DNA of 64,000 bases from Nansenia antarctica. Taxonomy: Eukaryota > Chordata > Actinopteri > Argentiniformes > Microstomatidae. Shown here in pieces: positions 10,355 to 20,119 of this stretch. The stretch lies in the NCBI GenBank assembly GCA_963989245.1, contig OZ022342.1, positions 51,006,187 to 51,070,186 of the forward strand, read 5' to 3'. A program made the translations under genes and the position numbers. Numbering within the stretch: the first letter of the stretch is position 1; the number at the start of each line of letters is the position of its first letter. The notes below the pieces were generated by a model. That model was given only the letters and a program-made list of their open reading frames with translations. It made no database searches and had not been told where the DNA came from.

Positions 10355-13300
10355 CCTAGATGCGATCAGCTCATTTGAACGCCCGGGTCGAGTCCTTTCT
10401 CTTCATCCACAGCCACTGGCTCCCCTTTTCAGCAGCCCTGGAGAGGTCCTTGATTGCCTGCCGGTGGGTCTTCCCTCGCACTCCCATCTCCCTGAGTAGC
10501 CTGGATGTTGAGGTGGCTACGAACCCTCTGCAGCCTACTTCCACTGGGCGTACCTTCGCTGTCCAGCCTTGTTGTTGGGCATCTGCTGCGAGTTCAGTGT
10601 ACCTCAGCCTCTTCCGCTCGTAGGCCTCCTCCACTGCACCCTCCCAGGGCACAGTGAGCTCGATGATGTAAACGAGCTTGAGCGAGGCTGACCACAGCAC
10701 AAGGTCTGGTCGCAGGTTGGTGGCTGCGATCTCAGCTGGGAAGCAGAGTTTCTTGTCCAAGTCTGCCAGCAGCTTCCAGTCCCGTGCTCTGCCCAGCTGC
10801 CCAGTGTCTGGTCTTATGGTGGTGAGGCTGGCTTGACCCTCGCCCTCCCGAACAAATGGTGCTGGCTGCCACCGGGATGACGGGGGAGGAAGGGCGTTCA
10901 CACTTGTCCGTTGACTTTCCAGCACTGCTGCAAGACACCTTAGCACCTGGTCGTGCCGCCAGGTGTAACGGCCTTGGGTGAGGCTGGTCTTGCATCCCAC
11001 TAAGATGTGCTTCAGTGTTGCTGGACTTTGACATAGAGGGCACGTGGGGTCTTCGCCATACCACTGGCTTAGGTTTGCAGGAGAAGGCAGGACATCGTAG
11101 GCAGCCCTGATGGTGAAGCTCGCTCTGAATGCCTCCATCTCCCACAGATCTTTCCAGGAGATCTTCCTCTTTTCCACTCCTTCCCATGCCATCCACTGCC
11201 CTTGCTTTGCCTGCGCCACAGCTTGTGCGCGCCTTCCTGCTTCCTCTTCCCGACGTACCTCCTGGACCACCAGATTGCGTCTCTGAGATGGATTGGCCTT
11301 GCTCCAGGCCGGTGTACTAATCCCGAGGCCAAGACCACTCCTCCCCTCCTGCACTCGGCCCACAATGTCCCTGTGTCTGAGTGCTGCCTTTGCCTGCTCA
11401 GTTGCAGCCAATGGGGTCCACTTCCTCCCAGTGGCCAGGATGGGGGCAGCTTGGGCTACAAATGGATCATTCGAATCCAGAAGCATCATCTCCAGTCTGA
11501 CTTTGGCACACTTGTACTCCTCTGTCAGACTGGAAATGGGCAGGTGTAGCATCCCTTTGCCGTAGAGCCCAATGCTGCTGAGGCACCTGGGAAGGCCAAG
11601 CCACTTCCTTGCATATGAGTTGACCAGTCTCTCCAGCTTTTCCACCTTTGAGAGAGGAACTTCATAGAGGGTTAGTGGCCACAGGAGACGTGGAAGTAGT
11701 CCATACTGCATGCACCAGAGCTTCAGCTTGCCAGGAAGCAGGGTTCTGTCGATGTTCTCCAGGCCGCTGGCTACCTCCTTCCTGAGCTGCTCTACTTGCT
11801 CTTTATCTTTGAGGGAGGCATCATACCAACGACCTAGGCTCTTCACAGGCTTCTCGGAGACCGTTGGAATGGGTTCTTTGCCAATGTGGAAGCGGTGGTC
11901 TGACAGCTTCCCCTTGACAATGGAGATGCTTCTGGACTTGCTCGGCTTGATCTTCATGCGAGCCAACTCAATGTTTTCCTGGAGCTTACTTAGTAGCCGT
12001 ACTGTGCAAGCCTTGGTCGTGGTGAGTGTTGTGAGGTCATCCATGTAGGCTCTGATCGGCGGCAGCCTCAGCCCAGGTCTTATTCGCTGTCCGCCAACCA
12101 CCCATCGAGAGGCCCGAATAATGACCTCCATGGCCAGGGTGAAGGCCAGCGGGGAGATGGTGCAGCCAGCCATGATTCCCACTTCCAGATGTTGCCATGC
12201 TGTGGTGTACTCTGCTGTGGTCACGCAGAGCTGGACGTCCTGGAAATAGGCCTTGACAAGGGTTGTGAGAGCTGGTGGGATCCTGAAGTAGTCGAAGGCT
12301 GTCCACAGGAGGTTGTGAGGGACTGAGCCAAAGGCATTCGCGAGATCCAGGAACACCACGTGGAGATCCGTTCCCTCCTTCTTGGCGACCTGGATCTGAT
12401 GCCAGATGACACTAGCATGTTCGACACACCCTGAGAAGCCTGAGATGCCTGCTTTCTGGATTGACGTGTCAATTAGGTTGTTTCTTTGCAGGTATCCTGC
12501 CAGCCTATGAGCGACCACGCTGAAGAAGATCTTTCCCTCGACATTTAGAAGGCTGATCTGCCGGAACTGTCCGATTTCTGTTGAGTCCTTTTCCTTGGGG
12601 ATAAGGATCCCTCCGGCTCTCCGCCAGGATGTTGGTATCGCCTTCTTTTGCCACACAACTTTCATCAGCTTCCAGAGGAATCTCAGGACATCTGGTGCGT
12701 TTTTGTAGAGCCTGTATGGAACTCCGTTGGGACCTGGAGCTGACGCGGCCCTTGCTCTACGCACAGTGTTGTCTACTTCACTCCACCTGGGTGGACTGAT
12801 ATCGAGTTCGTGCTCTGGTGGATTGACTGGTGGCATGTCAGGTGGGAGCGTGACCTCTTCCTGGTGTCGGTCATCTGTGCAGCCCTTTTTCAGATGTTCT
12901 TCCAGGTGGGCCTTTGCCACTGAGAGACTTCCGCTCTTCTCCTTTGTGAAGAGAGTCTTCACAAATTTGAAAGGATCTTTGTAGAAGCGTGATCTTGTTT
13001 GCTCCTTCCTTCTGCGCCTCTTCAGGAGGTTTTCAGCTCTCCTCAGTGTTGCAAGCCTGCTCTTAATCTCTTCCTGCAGCAGGTTTATTCCCTCCTTCTC
13101 CTCCTCTGTGGCCTTCCTCCATTGCTTCTTCAGCTGCCTCCTCTCCTTGACTAGTCGGTCTATTTCTGTCTGCCTTCTGGACTTGGTGGGAATTGACTGA
13201 GTAGATCGTTTGCCTTCGACCACTCCGAACTGTTCCACTCCATAGGCATAGATGAGGTTGCCCATTCTCTCCAACTTCTTCATGGTGGTGCCTCTGATCC

Positions 13301-13920
13301 CTTCTAGGATGTTGCAGAGATCAGTGTTGACCTCCTTCCACAGCGTCTTGTTGCAGGACTTTGGCCACTTGACGAATGGCCTTCGCCCCTGGATCTTCTT
13401 CTCTGCTGGTGGTCGTGATGTGTTGGATTCAGGTTGCTCTCCTGTGCCTTGTTCTTCCTCCTCTGGGACAGGGGTGTTGATGTCCTGCAGACTGTGGTGT
13501 GTGTCCTGCTGCTGAACTTCAGTCGACTGACTCGGCCTGCTTCTCAAAAAGTAGCTGTCGATGCGACTTCCCTGTTGACCCTTCTTTAGGCACCCTTTCT
13601 TGCCCTGGTGTATTTTCAGGCCATGGGTGGAAGTAACCTTTGTCCAACCACATACGCAGTTCTGGAGCGTGTGTCCTGCTGTAGCTGTCGGAGCCTCAGG
13701 TATGCTGATCATCAATCTCGTAGTCTGTTCCGTTCCTGTGTTCGTTGCCGGGTTGTCTGCCGATGAGCCATCTTCCGCCCCCGCTCTCGCAGGCTCAGGG
13801 GGTATTTTCTTCTTAGAATTTTTCGTAGCCAAGTTTGGGTGGGACCCATACAAATGACCACATAAGAATAATAATAATAAGAAGAAGAATTAAAAAGCAA
13901 TTACATGACAGAACATTTAA
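10355..13920 (-). mobile_element. HERO-like non-LTR retrotransposon insertion
   Basis: The element body is the ORF at 13853-10371 with very short flanks. On the 5' side it abuts an AAT/AAG-rich microsatellite (13863-13892), which may be the target or the edge. On the 3' side the hAT exon begins almost at once. No target duplication could be fixed by eye. Confidence 0.7.
10371..13853 (-). CDS. R2-group (HERO-like) retrotransposon protein, intact
   Basis: This single ORF of 1160 codons encodes a site-type non-LTR retrotransposon polyprotein. An N-terminal C2HC/C2H2-type finger (about residues 66-88, CVCGW...H...C) is followed by a basic linker. The reverse transcriptase has motif A FLDLANAFGSVPH near residue 500 and the catalytic YMDD at about 603-606. 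Then comes a CCHC knuckle CPLCQSPATLKHILVGC (about 937-953) and a restriction-like endonuclease with RPDLVLW and IELTVPWE (about 1046-1070) plus YERKR. This order marks the R2/NeSL/HERO group rather than L1/L2. All catalytic motifs are present and no stop interrupts it, so insertion may be recent. It lies in a hAT transposase intron in the same orientation. The 3' UTR is at most about 20 bp. Clade within the REL group is inferred from motif style. Confidence 0.93.
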   Translation of the reverse strand: MYGSHPNLATKNSKKKIPPEPARAGAEDGSSADNPATNTGTEQTTRLMISIPEAPTATAGHTLQNCVCGWTKVTSTHGLKIHQGKKGCLKKGQQGSRIDSYFLRSRPSQSTEVQQQDTHHSLQDINTPVPEEEEQGTGEQPESNTSRPPAEKKIQGRRPFVKWPKSCNKTLWKEVNTDLCNILEGIRGTTMKKLERMGNLIYAYGVEQFGVVEGKRSTQSIPTKSRRQTEIDRLVKERRQLKKQWRKATEEEKEGINLLQEEIKSRLATLRRAENLLKRRRRKEQTRSRFYKDPFKFVKTLFTKEKSGSLSVAKAHLEEHLKKGCTDDRHQEEVTLPPDMPPVNPPEHELDISPPRWSEVDNTVRRARAASAPGPNGVPYRLYKNAPDVLRFLWKLMKVVWQKKAIPTSWRRAGGILIPKEKDSTEIGQFRQISLLNVEGKIFFSVVAHRLAGYLQRNNLIDTSIQKAGISGFSGCVEHASVIWHQIQVAKKEGTDLHVVFLDLANAFGSVPHNLLWTAFDYFRIPPALTTLVKAYFQDVQLCVTTAEYTTAWQHLEVGIMAGCTISPLAFTLAMEVIIRASRWVVGGQRIRPGLRLPPIRAYMDDLTTLTTTKACTVRLLSKLQENIELARMKIKPSKSRSISIVKGKLSDHRFHIGKEPIPTVSEKPVKSLGRWYDASLKDKEQVEQLRKEVASGLENIDRTLLPGKLKLWCMQYGLLPRLLWPLTLYEVPLSKVEKLERLVNSYARKWLGLPRCLSSIGLYGKGMLHLPISSLTEEYKCAKVRLEMMLLDSNDPFVAQAAPILATGRKWTPLAATEQAKAALRHRDIVGRVQEGRSGLGLGISTPAWSKANPSQRRNLVVQEVRREEEAGRRAQAVAQAKQGQWMAWEGVEKRKISWKDLWEMEAFRASFTIRAAYDVLPSPANLSQWYGEDPTCPLCQSPATLKHILVGCKTSLTQGRYTWRHDQVLRCLAAVLESQRTSVNALPPPSSRWQPAPFVREGEGQASLTTIRPDTGQLGRARDWKLLADLDKKLCFPAEIAATNLRPDLVLWSASLKLVYIIELTVPWEGAVEEAYERKRLRYTELAADAQQQGWTAKVRPVEVGCRGFVATSTSRLLREMGVRGKTHRQAIKDLSRAAEKGSQWLWMKRKDSTRAFK

Positions 13921-14079
13921 ATATATTCACTACCAATCAAAAGGTTTGACACATATAATATGTTACACTAGCAGTCATTGTTACTCTGTTCTTGTTGGAT
14001 TGAGAGGAATAAAACATCAGTCAGGGTTGTGCGCTCATGTACAGCTATTGCCACTCGAGTTAGCCTACTTGTAATATAC

Positions 14080-14270
14080 CTCTGAACATGTCAATCAAGG
14101 CTGTCAACCTATCAAACTCCAAGAAGAGCACAGAGATCCGTGCCTTCCGGTTCTGATTCTCTGCTGTTCTCATTCGGGACGCTGACGCTTGTTCTTGTTG
14201 AAGAACATCTACTCTGGCCCTCTCCTCAAATGTTAGTGCATGCCTTTCAAACACTTGGTTAAGAAGCCAT
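14080..14270 (-). pseudogene. hAT transposase exon
   Basis: Minus-strand exon with acceptor TACTGCAG before 14270 and donor GTATAT after 14080. It encodes WLLNQVFERHALTFEERARV and a charged helical stretch ending LTALIDMFRG. Its split first codon joins in frame with the exon at 14726-14811. Confidence 0.85.
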
Positions 14271-14282
14271 CTGCAGTACACA

Positions 14283-14285
<3 letters not shown>

Positions 14286-14372
<87 letters not shown>
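14286..14372. repeat. (CA)n microsatellite in hAT intron
   Basis: CA repeat of about 87 bp with one CATACA interruption, a few bases upstream of the exon acceptor on the minus strand (where it reads TG). Confidence 0.97.
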
Positions 14373-14374
<2 letters not shown>

Positions 14375-14725
14375 TTTTGTTTCATTGTGGATTACAGATT
14401 AAAACTCAACCTGTTAACTCAAATAAATTGTCAATGTCAATGGCCTTGGATAGGCTATAGTTAAAAACCAGGAAAATAGGCCGAAACTGAAAACGTATTC
14501 TCCGGTAAGGAAATTGCAATGCTCATGTTGATGCTCATGTTACATACTAATTTAACTAATTCATGAATTTTATATTACATTTTTAGCAAATGATTATCTT
14601 TTTATTTTAGCAATTGATTATCCGAAATCTAGTCTCTACACCATTAACTACAGATTAACACAAGCAATACAGTACAAATCATTAACAGTGAACTGTTCAT
14701 TTAACACTAACATAATTTGCATTAC

Positions 14726-14811
14726 CTGTATTTATGCTCTTCATTTGGATCCAACACATGGTAGTAGTGCAACACTAGTACATCCATAAGTTCATGTAAC
14801 CTGTTGCACAC
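14726..14811 (-). pseudogene. hAT transposase exon
   Basis: Short minus-strand exon with acceptor CTCATAG before 14811 and donor GTAATG after 14726. It encodes VCNRLHELMDVLVLHYYHVL followed by DPNEEHKY, which continues the LQILE end of the upstream exon. Frame phases fit on both sides. Confidence 0.85.
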
Positions 14812-14907
14812 CTATGAGGGGTGGAAGTAATACACATTAATTAATATTAAAATCTTTTTTATGAATAGCCTACATTTTTGTTGCTTTCACCCCTCATTAT
14901 ACACACC

Positions 14908-15545
14908 TCCAGGATCTGTAGAAAGCGGTTGCCGATGGGCCTGATTAAGCTCTTGACTGGTTGATGAAGAAGAGACCGGAACTCTGCAAAGATCTCCTTC
15001 TGTTTTGAGGACTTTTCTATATCATAATAGATGTCATTGCAGAATCCTTCCACCTCAGAGGTAAATGGGCTCATCATGGCCTTGGCGGCATTGTTCACCA
15101 TGTGAACTGTATCTCCACATATGTCGAGCAGGTTAGGGTTCTCCTTCCTTGCTTGTGTCTCCAGTCCAGTCTTCTTTCCTCTCATCACTGCACAGTTGTC
15201 AAGCAGAATACTGATGACTAGTGACCAGTCAAGACCATTGGACTCCAGGATATCTTTGAGCTCCTGCATGAGGGCTGAGGAGTTGGCGATGTTTACTTTC
15301 CTGCTCGCTAGGTGTTGTGTTGTTACCTTGGCCAGATCATCATCAAAAAAACGAACAAGGACATTGAGGATTTTGTCCATGTTAAGATTTGTAGCTTCGT
15401 CGATATTCATTGAAAATTTAGCTTTTTTTAGCTTTTCACATAGCCGTTTTTGGGCAAGGCCATGTGTGTTTAAATAGCTGGCGTGCTGGTTGGAAATGGA
15501 CAGCTTTGTCAGTGCATTTTTATCTTGTGATAGCGTCTTACACAA
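14908..15545 (-). pseudogene. hAT transposase, catalytic-region exon
   Basis: Minus-strand frame with MNIDEATNLNMDKILNVLV, the strongly conserved SILLDNCAVMRGKKTGLET, GDTVHMVNNAAKA and IRPIGNRFLQILE, then a GTGTGT donor (14906). These are the RNase H-like core blocks of a widespread fish hAT family. The first residues (KTLSQDKNALTKLSISNQ) overlap the zinc-finger frame in another phase, so an internal deletion or frameshift separates the two. Confidence 0.85.
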
Positions 15546-15879
15546 ATCGACGAGTACGGTCGGTCATTGAAGATGAAGTGGTACCTGTAGCCGTCGCTCC
15601 CGGCAAGGTTGTTGTGTGAGCGAGTGCTCGAACCAATGCTTGGTGACCGGGATCTGAGGCGTGTCGAGCGATCACCTTCTTCCCACTGCTGCCGTAGAGG
15701 AGTCTCTTCGAGCACGGCGTACAGAAACAAGCACCCGGCTCCCTCAGTTTGAGGCACCACGTCCCATAAGGCTTCCCGTCACCACTACTCTCCTCTATCC
15801 ATGCCCAGCGCCATTTATTTCTTACTCCTCGTTCTAATATAGCTGTGTCTTCGCCGGTTTTGAGAAACTTGGCTTCCAT
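15538..15879 (-). pseudogene. hAT transposase N-terminal exon (BED-type zinc finger)
   Basis: The minus-strand ATG at 15879 opens MEAKFLKTGEDTAILERGVR, then CTPCSKRLLYGSSGKKVIARH, a C-x2-C...H pattern of a BED-like finger. The frame ends at a stop just after the catalytic exon begins in another frame, suggesting loss of the normal junction. It starts about 290 bp inside the right TIR. Confidence 0.75.
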
Positions 15880-16757
15880 TTTAATAGACTTAAGTTAGCG
15901 AGATAGCGGGCTGCTAAAAGCGAACGTCTCTACAAGCTCACATTACACTCATTCAAACTTATTAAGGCCCGCCCCAATACTCTGCCTCCGATTGGCTAGA
16001 AGTCGTTGGTTGGCTTGAGCAATGTGATACCATTGGTAGGCGGAACTGTCTCTTTGCTGAAGATGACTCTTTAAATTACGATGTAAACCAATAGCGTGTG
16101 ATATATATATTTATTTATTTTTAATTCCCCCGCGCCGGAAATCCGGCACTGTGCCGGAGTACTTTAAGCCCTGGACATGCCAGACTGACATCGGAACGGG
16201 TATGGACATTGTGACAGACGTGGCTATGGACCTGATAGAAACCCAGGGAGCCGAAGACAATGCTGGTCTCAAGAAACTGGAGGTGATGATGCTGGAATGT
16301 GCCAAACTGGACAGAGAGATCAACTGCTTTGTTGGGGTGGTCGAGCAGATTACTGCAGAAGTCAGGCAGCAGCCTGAGGCCATGTTTGGACTGAAAGCCA
16401 GGGTGAAGGACCAGTTCACAGAGACCATGGACGGCCTATCTGACACAGACCTACAAAACCACACAAAGGTGATAGCCTTCAAGGAAAGCATCAGAGATTC
16501 ACTCAAACAAGCTGAGAACATGGAGGGGGTGCTTGATGAGGACATTGCTGTGACACAGAGCGAAGTGAACTTCACATGTCCCCTTACTCAGCTTGAAATG
16601 GTCAATCCAGTTAAGAACAGGAAATGCAACCACCAGTACGACCACGAAGCAATTCTGGGCTTGATCCAGGCAAGGCACAGTCAGAAGAAGAAATGCCGTT
16701 GTCCTGTAGTGGGTTGTGGAAATACAGATGTGAAGCCTGTAGACCTGGTACTGGACC

Positions 16758-16891
16758 AGACCATGAAGAGGATGATTCAGAACCACAAGAGGCAGACTGC
16801 AAAGAATACAAATCCTGGTTAAGTTATTTCAGTTGGTTGCTGAAGCCCACGTGCCCAGTTTCATCTTTGACAAGTTCAGGACAGTCCTGTG
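16758..16891. repeat. 134-bp inverted repeat, right copy
   Basis: Inverted partner of 7662-7795. It contains the end of the nsmce2 copy plus about 70 bp beyond its stop, then switches abruptly at 16892 to the minus-strand gypsy-1 protease. Confidence 0.93.
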
Positions 16892-18090
16892 TGCTTCTCT
16901 AGCAGGGCTGTGAGTGTAGGTGTACTCACTGGCTTGTCATTTTTCACACTGAAGATCTCTGCCCAGTTCAGCTTTATCTGTTTCAGCCAGTTACGGCCAA
17001 GTAAGGCTGTCTTGTCGCCTTTTACTATGAGCAGTGGTAACATCCACTCTCTTCCTTCATACTTGACCGGTACCTGTATCTGGCCTAACACAGGAATCCT
17101 GTCCCCCGTGTAAGATAGAGACGGACGGCAGCTGGTTGGAGAAAGCACTGTTTCAGATGTTCTCTGTAGATATGTTCCGGAACTATGGTAACTGAAGCAC
17201 CTGTGTCCAACTGCATACTCACTGGTTTTCCAGCTAACTCCATTTTTACATATATTCCCTCTTTGTGTCCTTCAGCGGTGTACATGTTGAATAGTTCAAC
17301 TGTCTCAATTTCACCTTCCTCCTCTTCCTCTGACACATTGTGAGTTCTTCCTGTGTGTTTTGCACTTTTACACACCCTCTGCACGTGACCTGTCTTCCCA
17401 CAGTTGTGGCATTTCTCATTAATGAACCTACAGTCACTGGGTCGGTGATTATCTCTTCCACACCGATAACAACCTTGCTTTGCTTTGTCCGATGCATACT
17501 GCGTTTTGGGTGCACGTCTTGCACTTCTTGAGTCATGTACCTTGTGAACCTTCTGGCGTTCTGAGTGCTCCGACAGCTCCATGGTGTCCTTGTGGGCAAG
17601 CTCGAGTCCCAGGGCAATATCACAGGCTTTCTTGAATGTCAGATCCTTTTCTGTCAAAAGCCGTCTGTGATAGGCTTCACCTGTGAGACCACACACAAAC
17701 TGATCTCGGAGAGCATCATTCAGAAACTGGCCAAACTCACATGAACTAGCTAACCGTTTTAAGGCCAGGATGTAGTCTGCCAGTGCTTCACCTTGGTTCT
17801 GGTGACGCTTATAGAATCTGAAGCGTTCAGCAATTATAATGGGCTTAGGCTTGAAATGGTCTGATAGTGCTTTAGTAAGCTCAGCATAAGACAGTTCCAC
17901 ACATTTCTTTGGCTCTGCGAGACTTTTCAGCAGCCTATATTCAGTTGGGCCCAAAACACTGATAAACACATTTGCTTTCTTCACATTTTCTATTTCATTT
18001 GCAGCCAGCCAACTCTCAAAACGTTCCAGATAAGACTCAAAATCCTCCTTTGTTGAATCAAAGGCAGGTACTTTTCCAATAGTAGTCTTT
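16892..18090 (-). pseudogene. Gypsy-1 gag and protease
   Basis: A minus-strand frame from about 18085 has gag capsid-like sequence (KVPAFDSTKEDFESYLERFE, LADYILALKRLA), two CCHC knuckles (CYRCGRDNHRPSDC and CHNCGKTGHVQRVC) and the aspartic protease core LDTGASVTIVPEHIY at about 17215. Near 17120-17150 the frame shifts, and the second half continues as SYTGDRIPVLGQIQVPV ... LLIVKGDKTALLGRNWLKQI. It stops at the inverted-repeat breakpoint, before any RT. Gag packages element RNA and the protease cuts the polyprotein. Here the gene is broken by the shift and by loss of pol. Confidence 0.9.
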
Positions 18091-20032
18091 TATTTCCTTT
18101 TTATTTTATTTTTATATATTGCCTTGTAGAAACGATTTTACCTGAATATTCAGTAGTGTTCACTTTCGCCAACAGAGGGCAGCAGAGCCCATCAAAGCCA
18201 TGACTTCATCACTATGCCGCGGCAACAATGCTTGTGGTGCCTGGACAGACCGATGACATGATACTAGGCAGTAATGCCATCAAGAAAATCCTAGAGTTGA
18301 TGAGGAAGACTGACAGCTATTGGCGGCTGATATCTGAACATGGTGGTGGCAGTGATGGGGACTGTCATCACTTCTTCTCTCTCCTTTCCAATACAGAGAG
18401 ATGGAGGGGTGAGACAGTGCCTGAGAAGGTTGGCACACTGAAGCTACAACAGTGTGTGATGCTACAGCCAAATAATGAGCATCTTGTATGGGGCAGACTC
18501 CCTGTGTCGGCACCTATATCAGAGGGCAGTACGGTGGTTGTGGAACCAACTCAGTCCAGATGCAGACCGAATAAAGTTCTGGTTGGCAGAGTTGTTACGC
18601 CGATGTGGGGCGACCGATGGCTGCCTATGAAGGTTGTGAATCCCACCGGTGAGCCGGTAGTGCTGAAGCGAAACACCAAATTGGCGGACGTGTTTCCCTG
18701 CATTGCCGCTGAAGATCTGTCCCCTCCCGACCACATTCAGTCTTCCCCACAATCCGTGACTGGTGAGTCTGTAGCAAGGCCCAAAGAAGACATCAGAAAG
18801 GCACTAGAGGAACTTGGTCTACGCGACCTAGACTTGGACGCGTGTGAAGTCTCTGACCTGTGGAGAGAGAAGCTTTGTCAGCTTGTTGTGAAATACGAGT
18901 CAATCTTTTCACGCCACAAGTTGGACTGTGGTGAGGCGTCTGACTTCGTGCACAAGATACATCTGGTGGACGAGAGGCCATTTCGCCTGCCCTACCGCAG
19001 AGTGCCACCGAACCACTACGAGAAGCTGAGGTCTGCCATCAACGACATGGAGGAGAAAGGCATAATTCGTAAGTCCAACAGCGAATATGCCTCGCCCTTG
19101 GTTCTTGTGTGGAAGAAGGATGGAGGGTTGCGCATCTGTACGGACTTCAGATGGCTTAATGCGAGGACAACGAAAGACGCACATCCGCTGTCTCATCAGG
19201 CTGACGCGCTGGCTGCACTAGGTGGTAATGCCTACTTCTCCACAATGGACCTTACCTATGGTTTCTACAACGTGCCTTTACATGAGGACCACAGGAAATA
19301 CACTGCGTTCTCCTCTCCCTTTGGCCTGCATGAATATAACCGGATGCCTCAAGGGTTGTCCAACAGCCCGGCTACATTCATGCGGATGATGCTCTCGATC
19401 TTTGGGGATCAGAATTTCACCAGTCTATTGTGCTACCTAGACGATGTTATGGTCTTCGCTCCTACAGAACAGCTGGCACTCGAGCGTCTAGAGATGGTTT
19501 TCTCTCGTTTAAAGCACAACAATCTCAAATTGGCTCCAAAGAAGTGCTACCTTCTGCAGAAATCAGTACGGTTTCTCGGCCATATCATCAATGAGTCAGG
19601 AGTGCAGACGGACCCTGGAAAGGTTGAAGCCATTAGCCAAGCACAGGTATCCGATCTGATGGACAGTGATGGGGTGTCTCCTTCACAGAAGAAGATTAGG
19701 TCCTTCTTGGGCATGATGCTTTACTATCAGCACTTCATTGAAGATTGTTCCTCTAAGGCCAGACCCCTATTCAAGCTTCTCTCTGGACAGAACGCTGGAG
19801 AAAAGGCACGCAGAGGGAGAAAACCTGTGAAGAAATGTCACAATCTTGTAAAGCTCAAACCAGCTGACTGGACGCCCGAGTGTAGGGATGCTTTCGAAAC
19901 ATTGAAGCGCGATCTCCTGCATTCTGTAACCCTGGCCCATCCTGATTTCGCAAAGTCATTTATCCTAGCAGTGGATGCTTCATTCGATGGGATTGGCGCC
20001 GTCATCTCCCAGCTCCAGCCTGGTGATAAAGT

Positions 20033-20119
20033 ACATTCTCATTGTGTGAAGCGCATTGAGTTGCATCTTGTAAGAAATGCGCTATACAAATAAAATTTGA
20101 TTTGATTTGATTTGAAAGT
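20033..20119 (+). mobile_element. Short LINE/SINE tail inserted in gypsy-2 RNase H
   Basis: An 82-bp tail with GTGAAGCGCATTGAG, ATGCGCTATACAAATAAAAT and (GATTT)n, flanked by the TSD AAAGT (20028-20032 and 20115-20119). It interrupts the pol frame exactly between two conserved RNase H blocks. The same family recurs inverted at 50604. Confidence 0.85.

Larger units (their letters stand above)
8065..16173 (-). mobile_element. hAT-superfamily DNA transposon with nested HERO-like LINE
   Basis: Terminal inverted repeats CAGGGCTTAAAGT sit at 8065-8077 and, inverted, at 16161-16173. The target duplication GACATG flanks them (8059-8064 and 16174-16179). Removing the element restores the nsmce2 reading frame, so the ends are exact. 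A 6-bp TSD is unusual for hAT (usually 8 bp) but is known in some subgroups. The minus-strand transposase has at least six pieces: zinc finger, a DEAT/DNCAVMRG block, middle exons and a C-terminal dimerisation region with a repeat-rich tail. About 3.5 kb is a HERO-like element inserted in an intron. Just inside the left end (8160-8510) are three near-identical blocks of about 60-100 bp with ATGTCTTTAAAAGAACAAAC. Confidence 0.88.
8018..16822 (+). pseudogene. nsmce2: nsmce2 processed copy captured in gypsy-1, split by a hAT
   Basis: NSMCE2 (NSE2/MMS21) is the SUMO E3 ligase of the SMC5-SMC6 DNA-repair complex. The copy lies in two parts, 8018-8064 and 16180-16822, with a hAT between. The first part starts MSLSAVNSTLSSLKT, like the NSMCE2 N-terminus. 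The second runs uninterrupted to TAA at 16820-16822. The SP-RING (about residues 147-206) keeps FTCPLTQLEMVNPVKN, the CNH zinc-ligand pair and CPVVGC. Ignoring the hAT and one TSD copy, the frame is 230 codons including the stop, close to the 247 residues of human NSMCE2. There are no introns, which makes it cDNA-derived, and no poly(A) tail follows the stop. Upstream is gypsy RNase H sequence on the same strand. A short duplicate of the 3' end lies at 7662-7795. The hAT makes it non-functional as one protein here, although a GTG-initiated frame from 16151 stays open. Confidence 0.92.

Noticed and set aside
13860..13895. poly(A) tail of the HERO-like element
   Set aside because: It lies on the 5' side of the ORF (higher coordinate on a minus-strand element) and is an AAT/AAG microsatellite.
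16111..16575. 154-residue minus-strand ORF
   Set aside because: Complementary shadow of the nsmce2 frame.
18228..20093. Possible domesticated gypsy-derived host gene
   Set aside because: Followed by integrase, polypurine tract and LTR of the same element, and interrupted by a LINE tail; ordinary dead retrotransposon.
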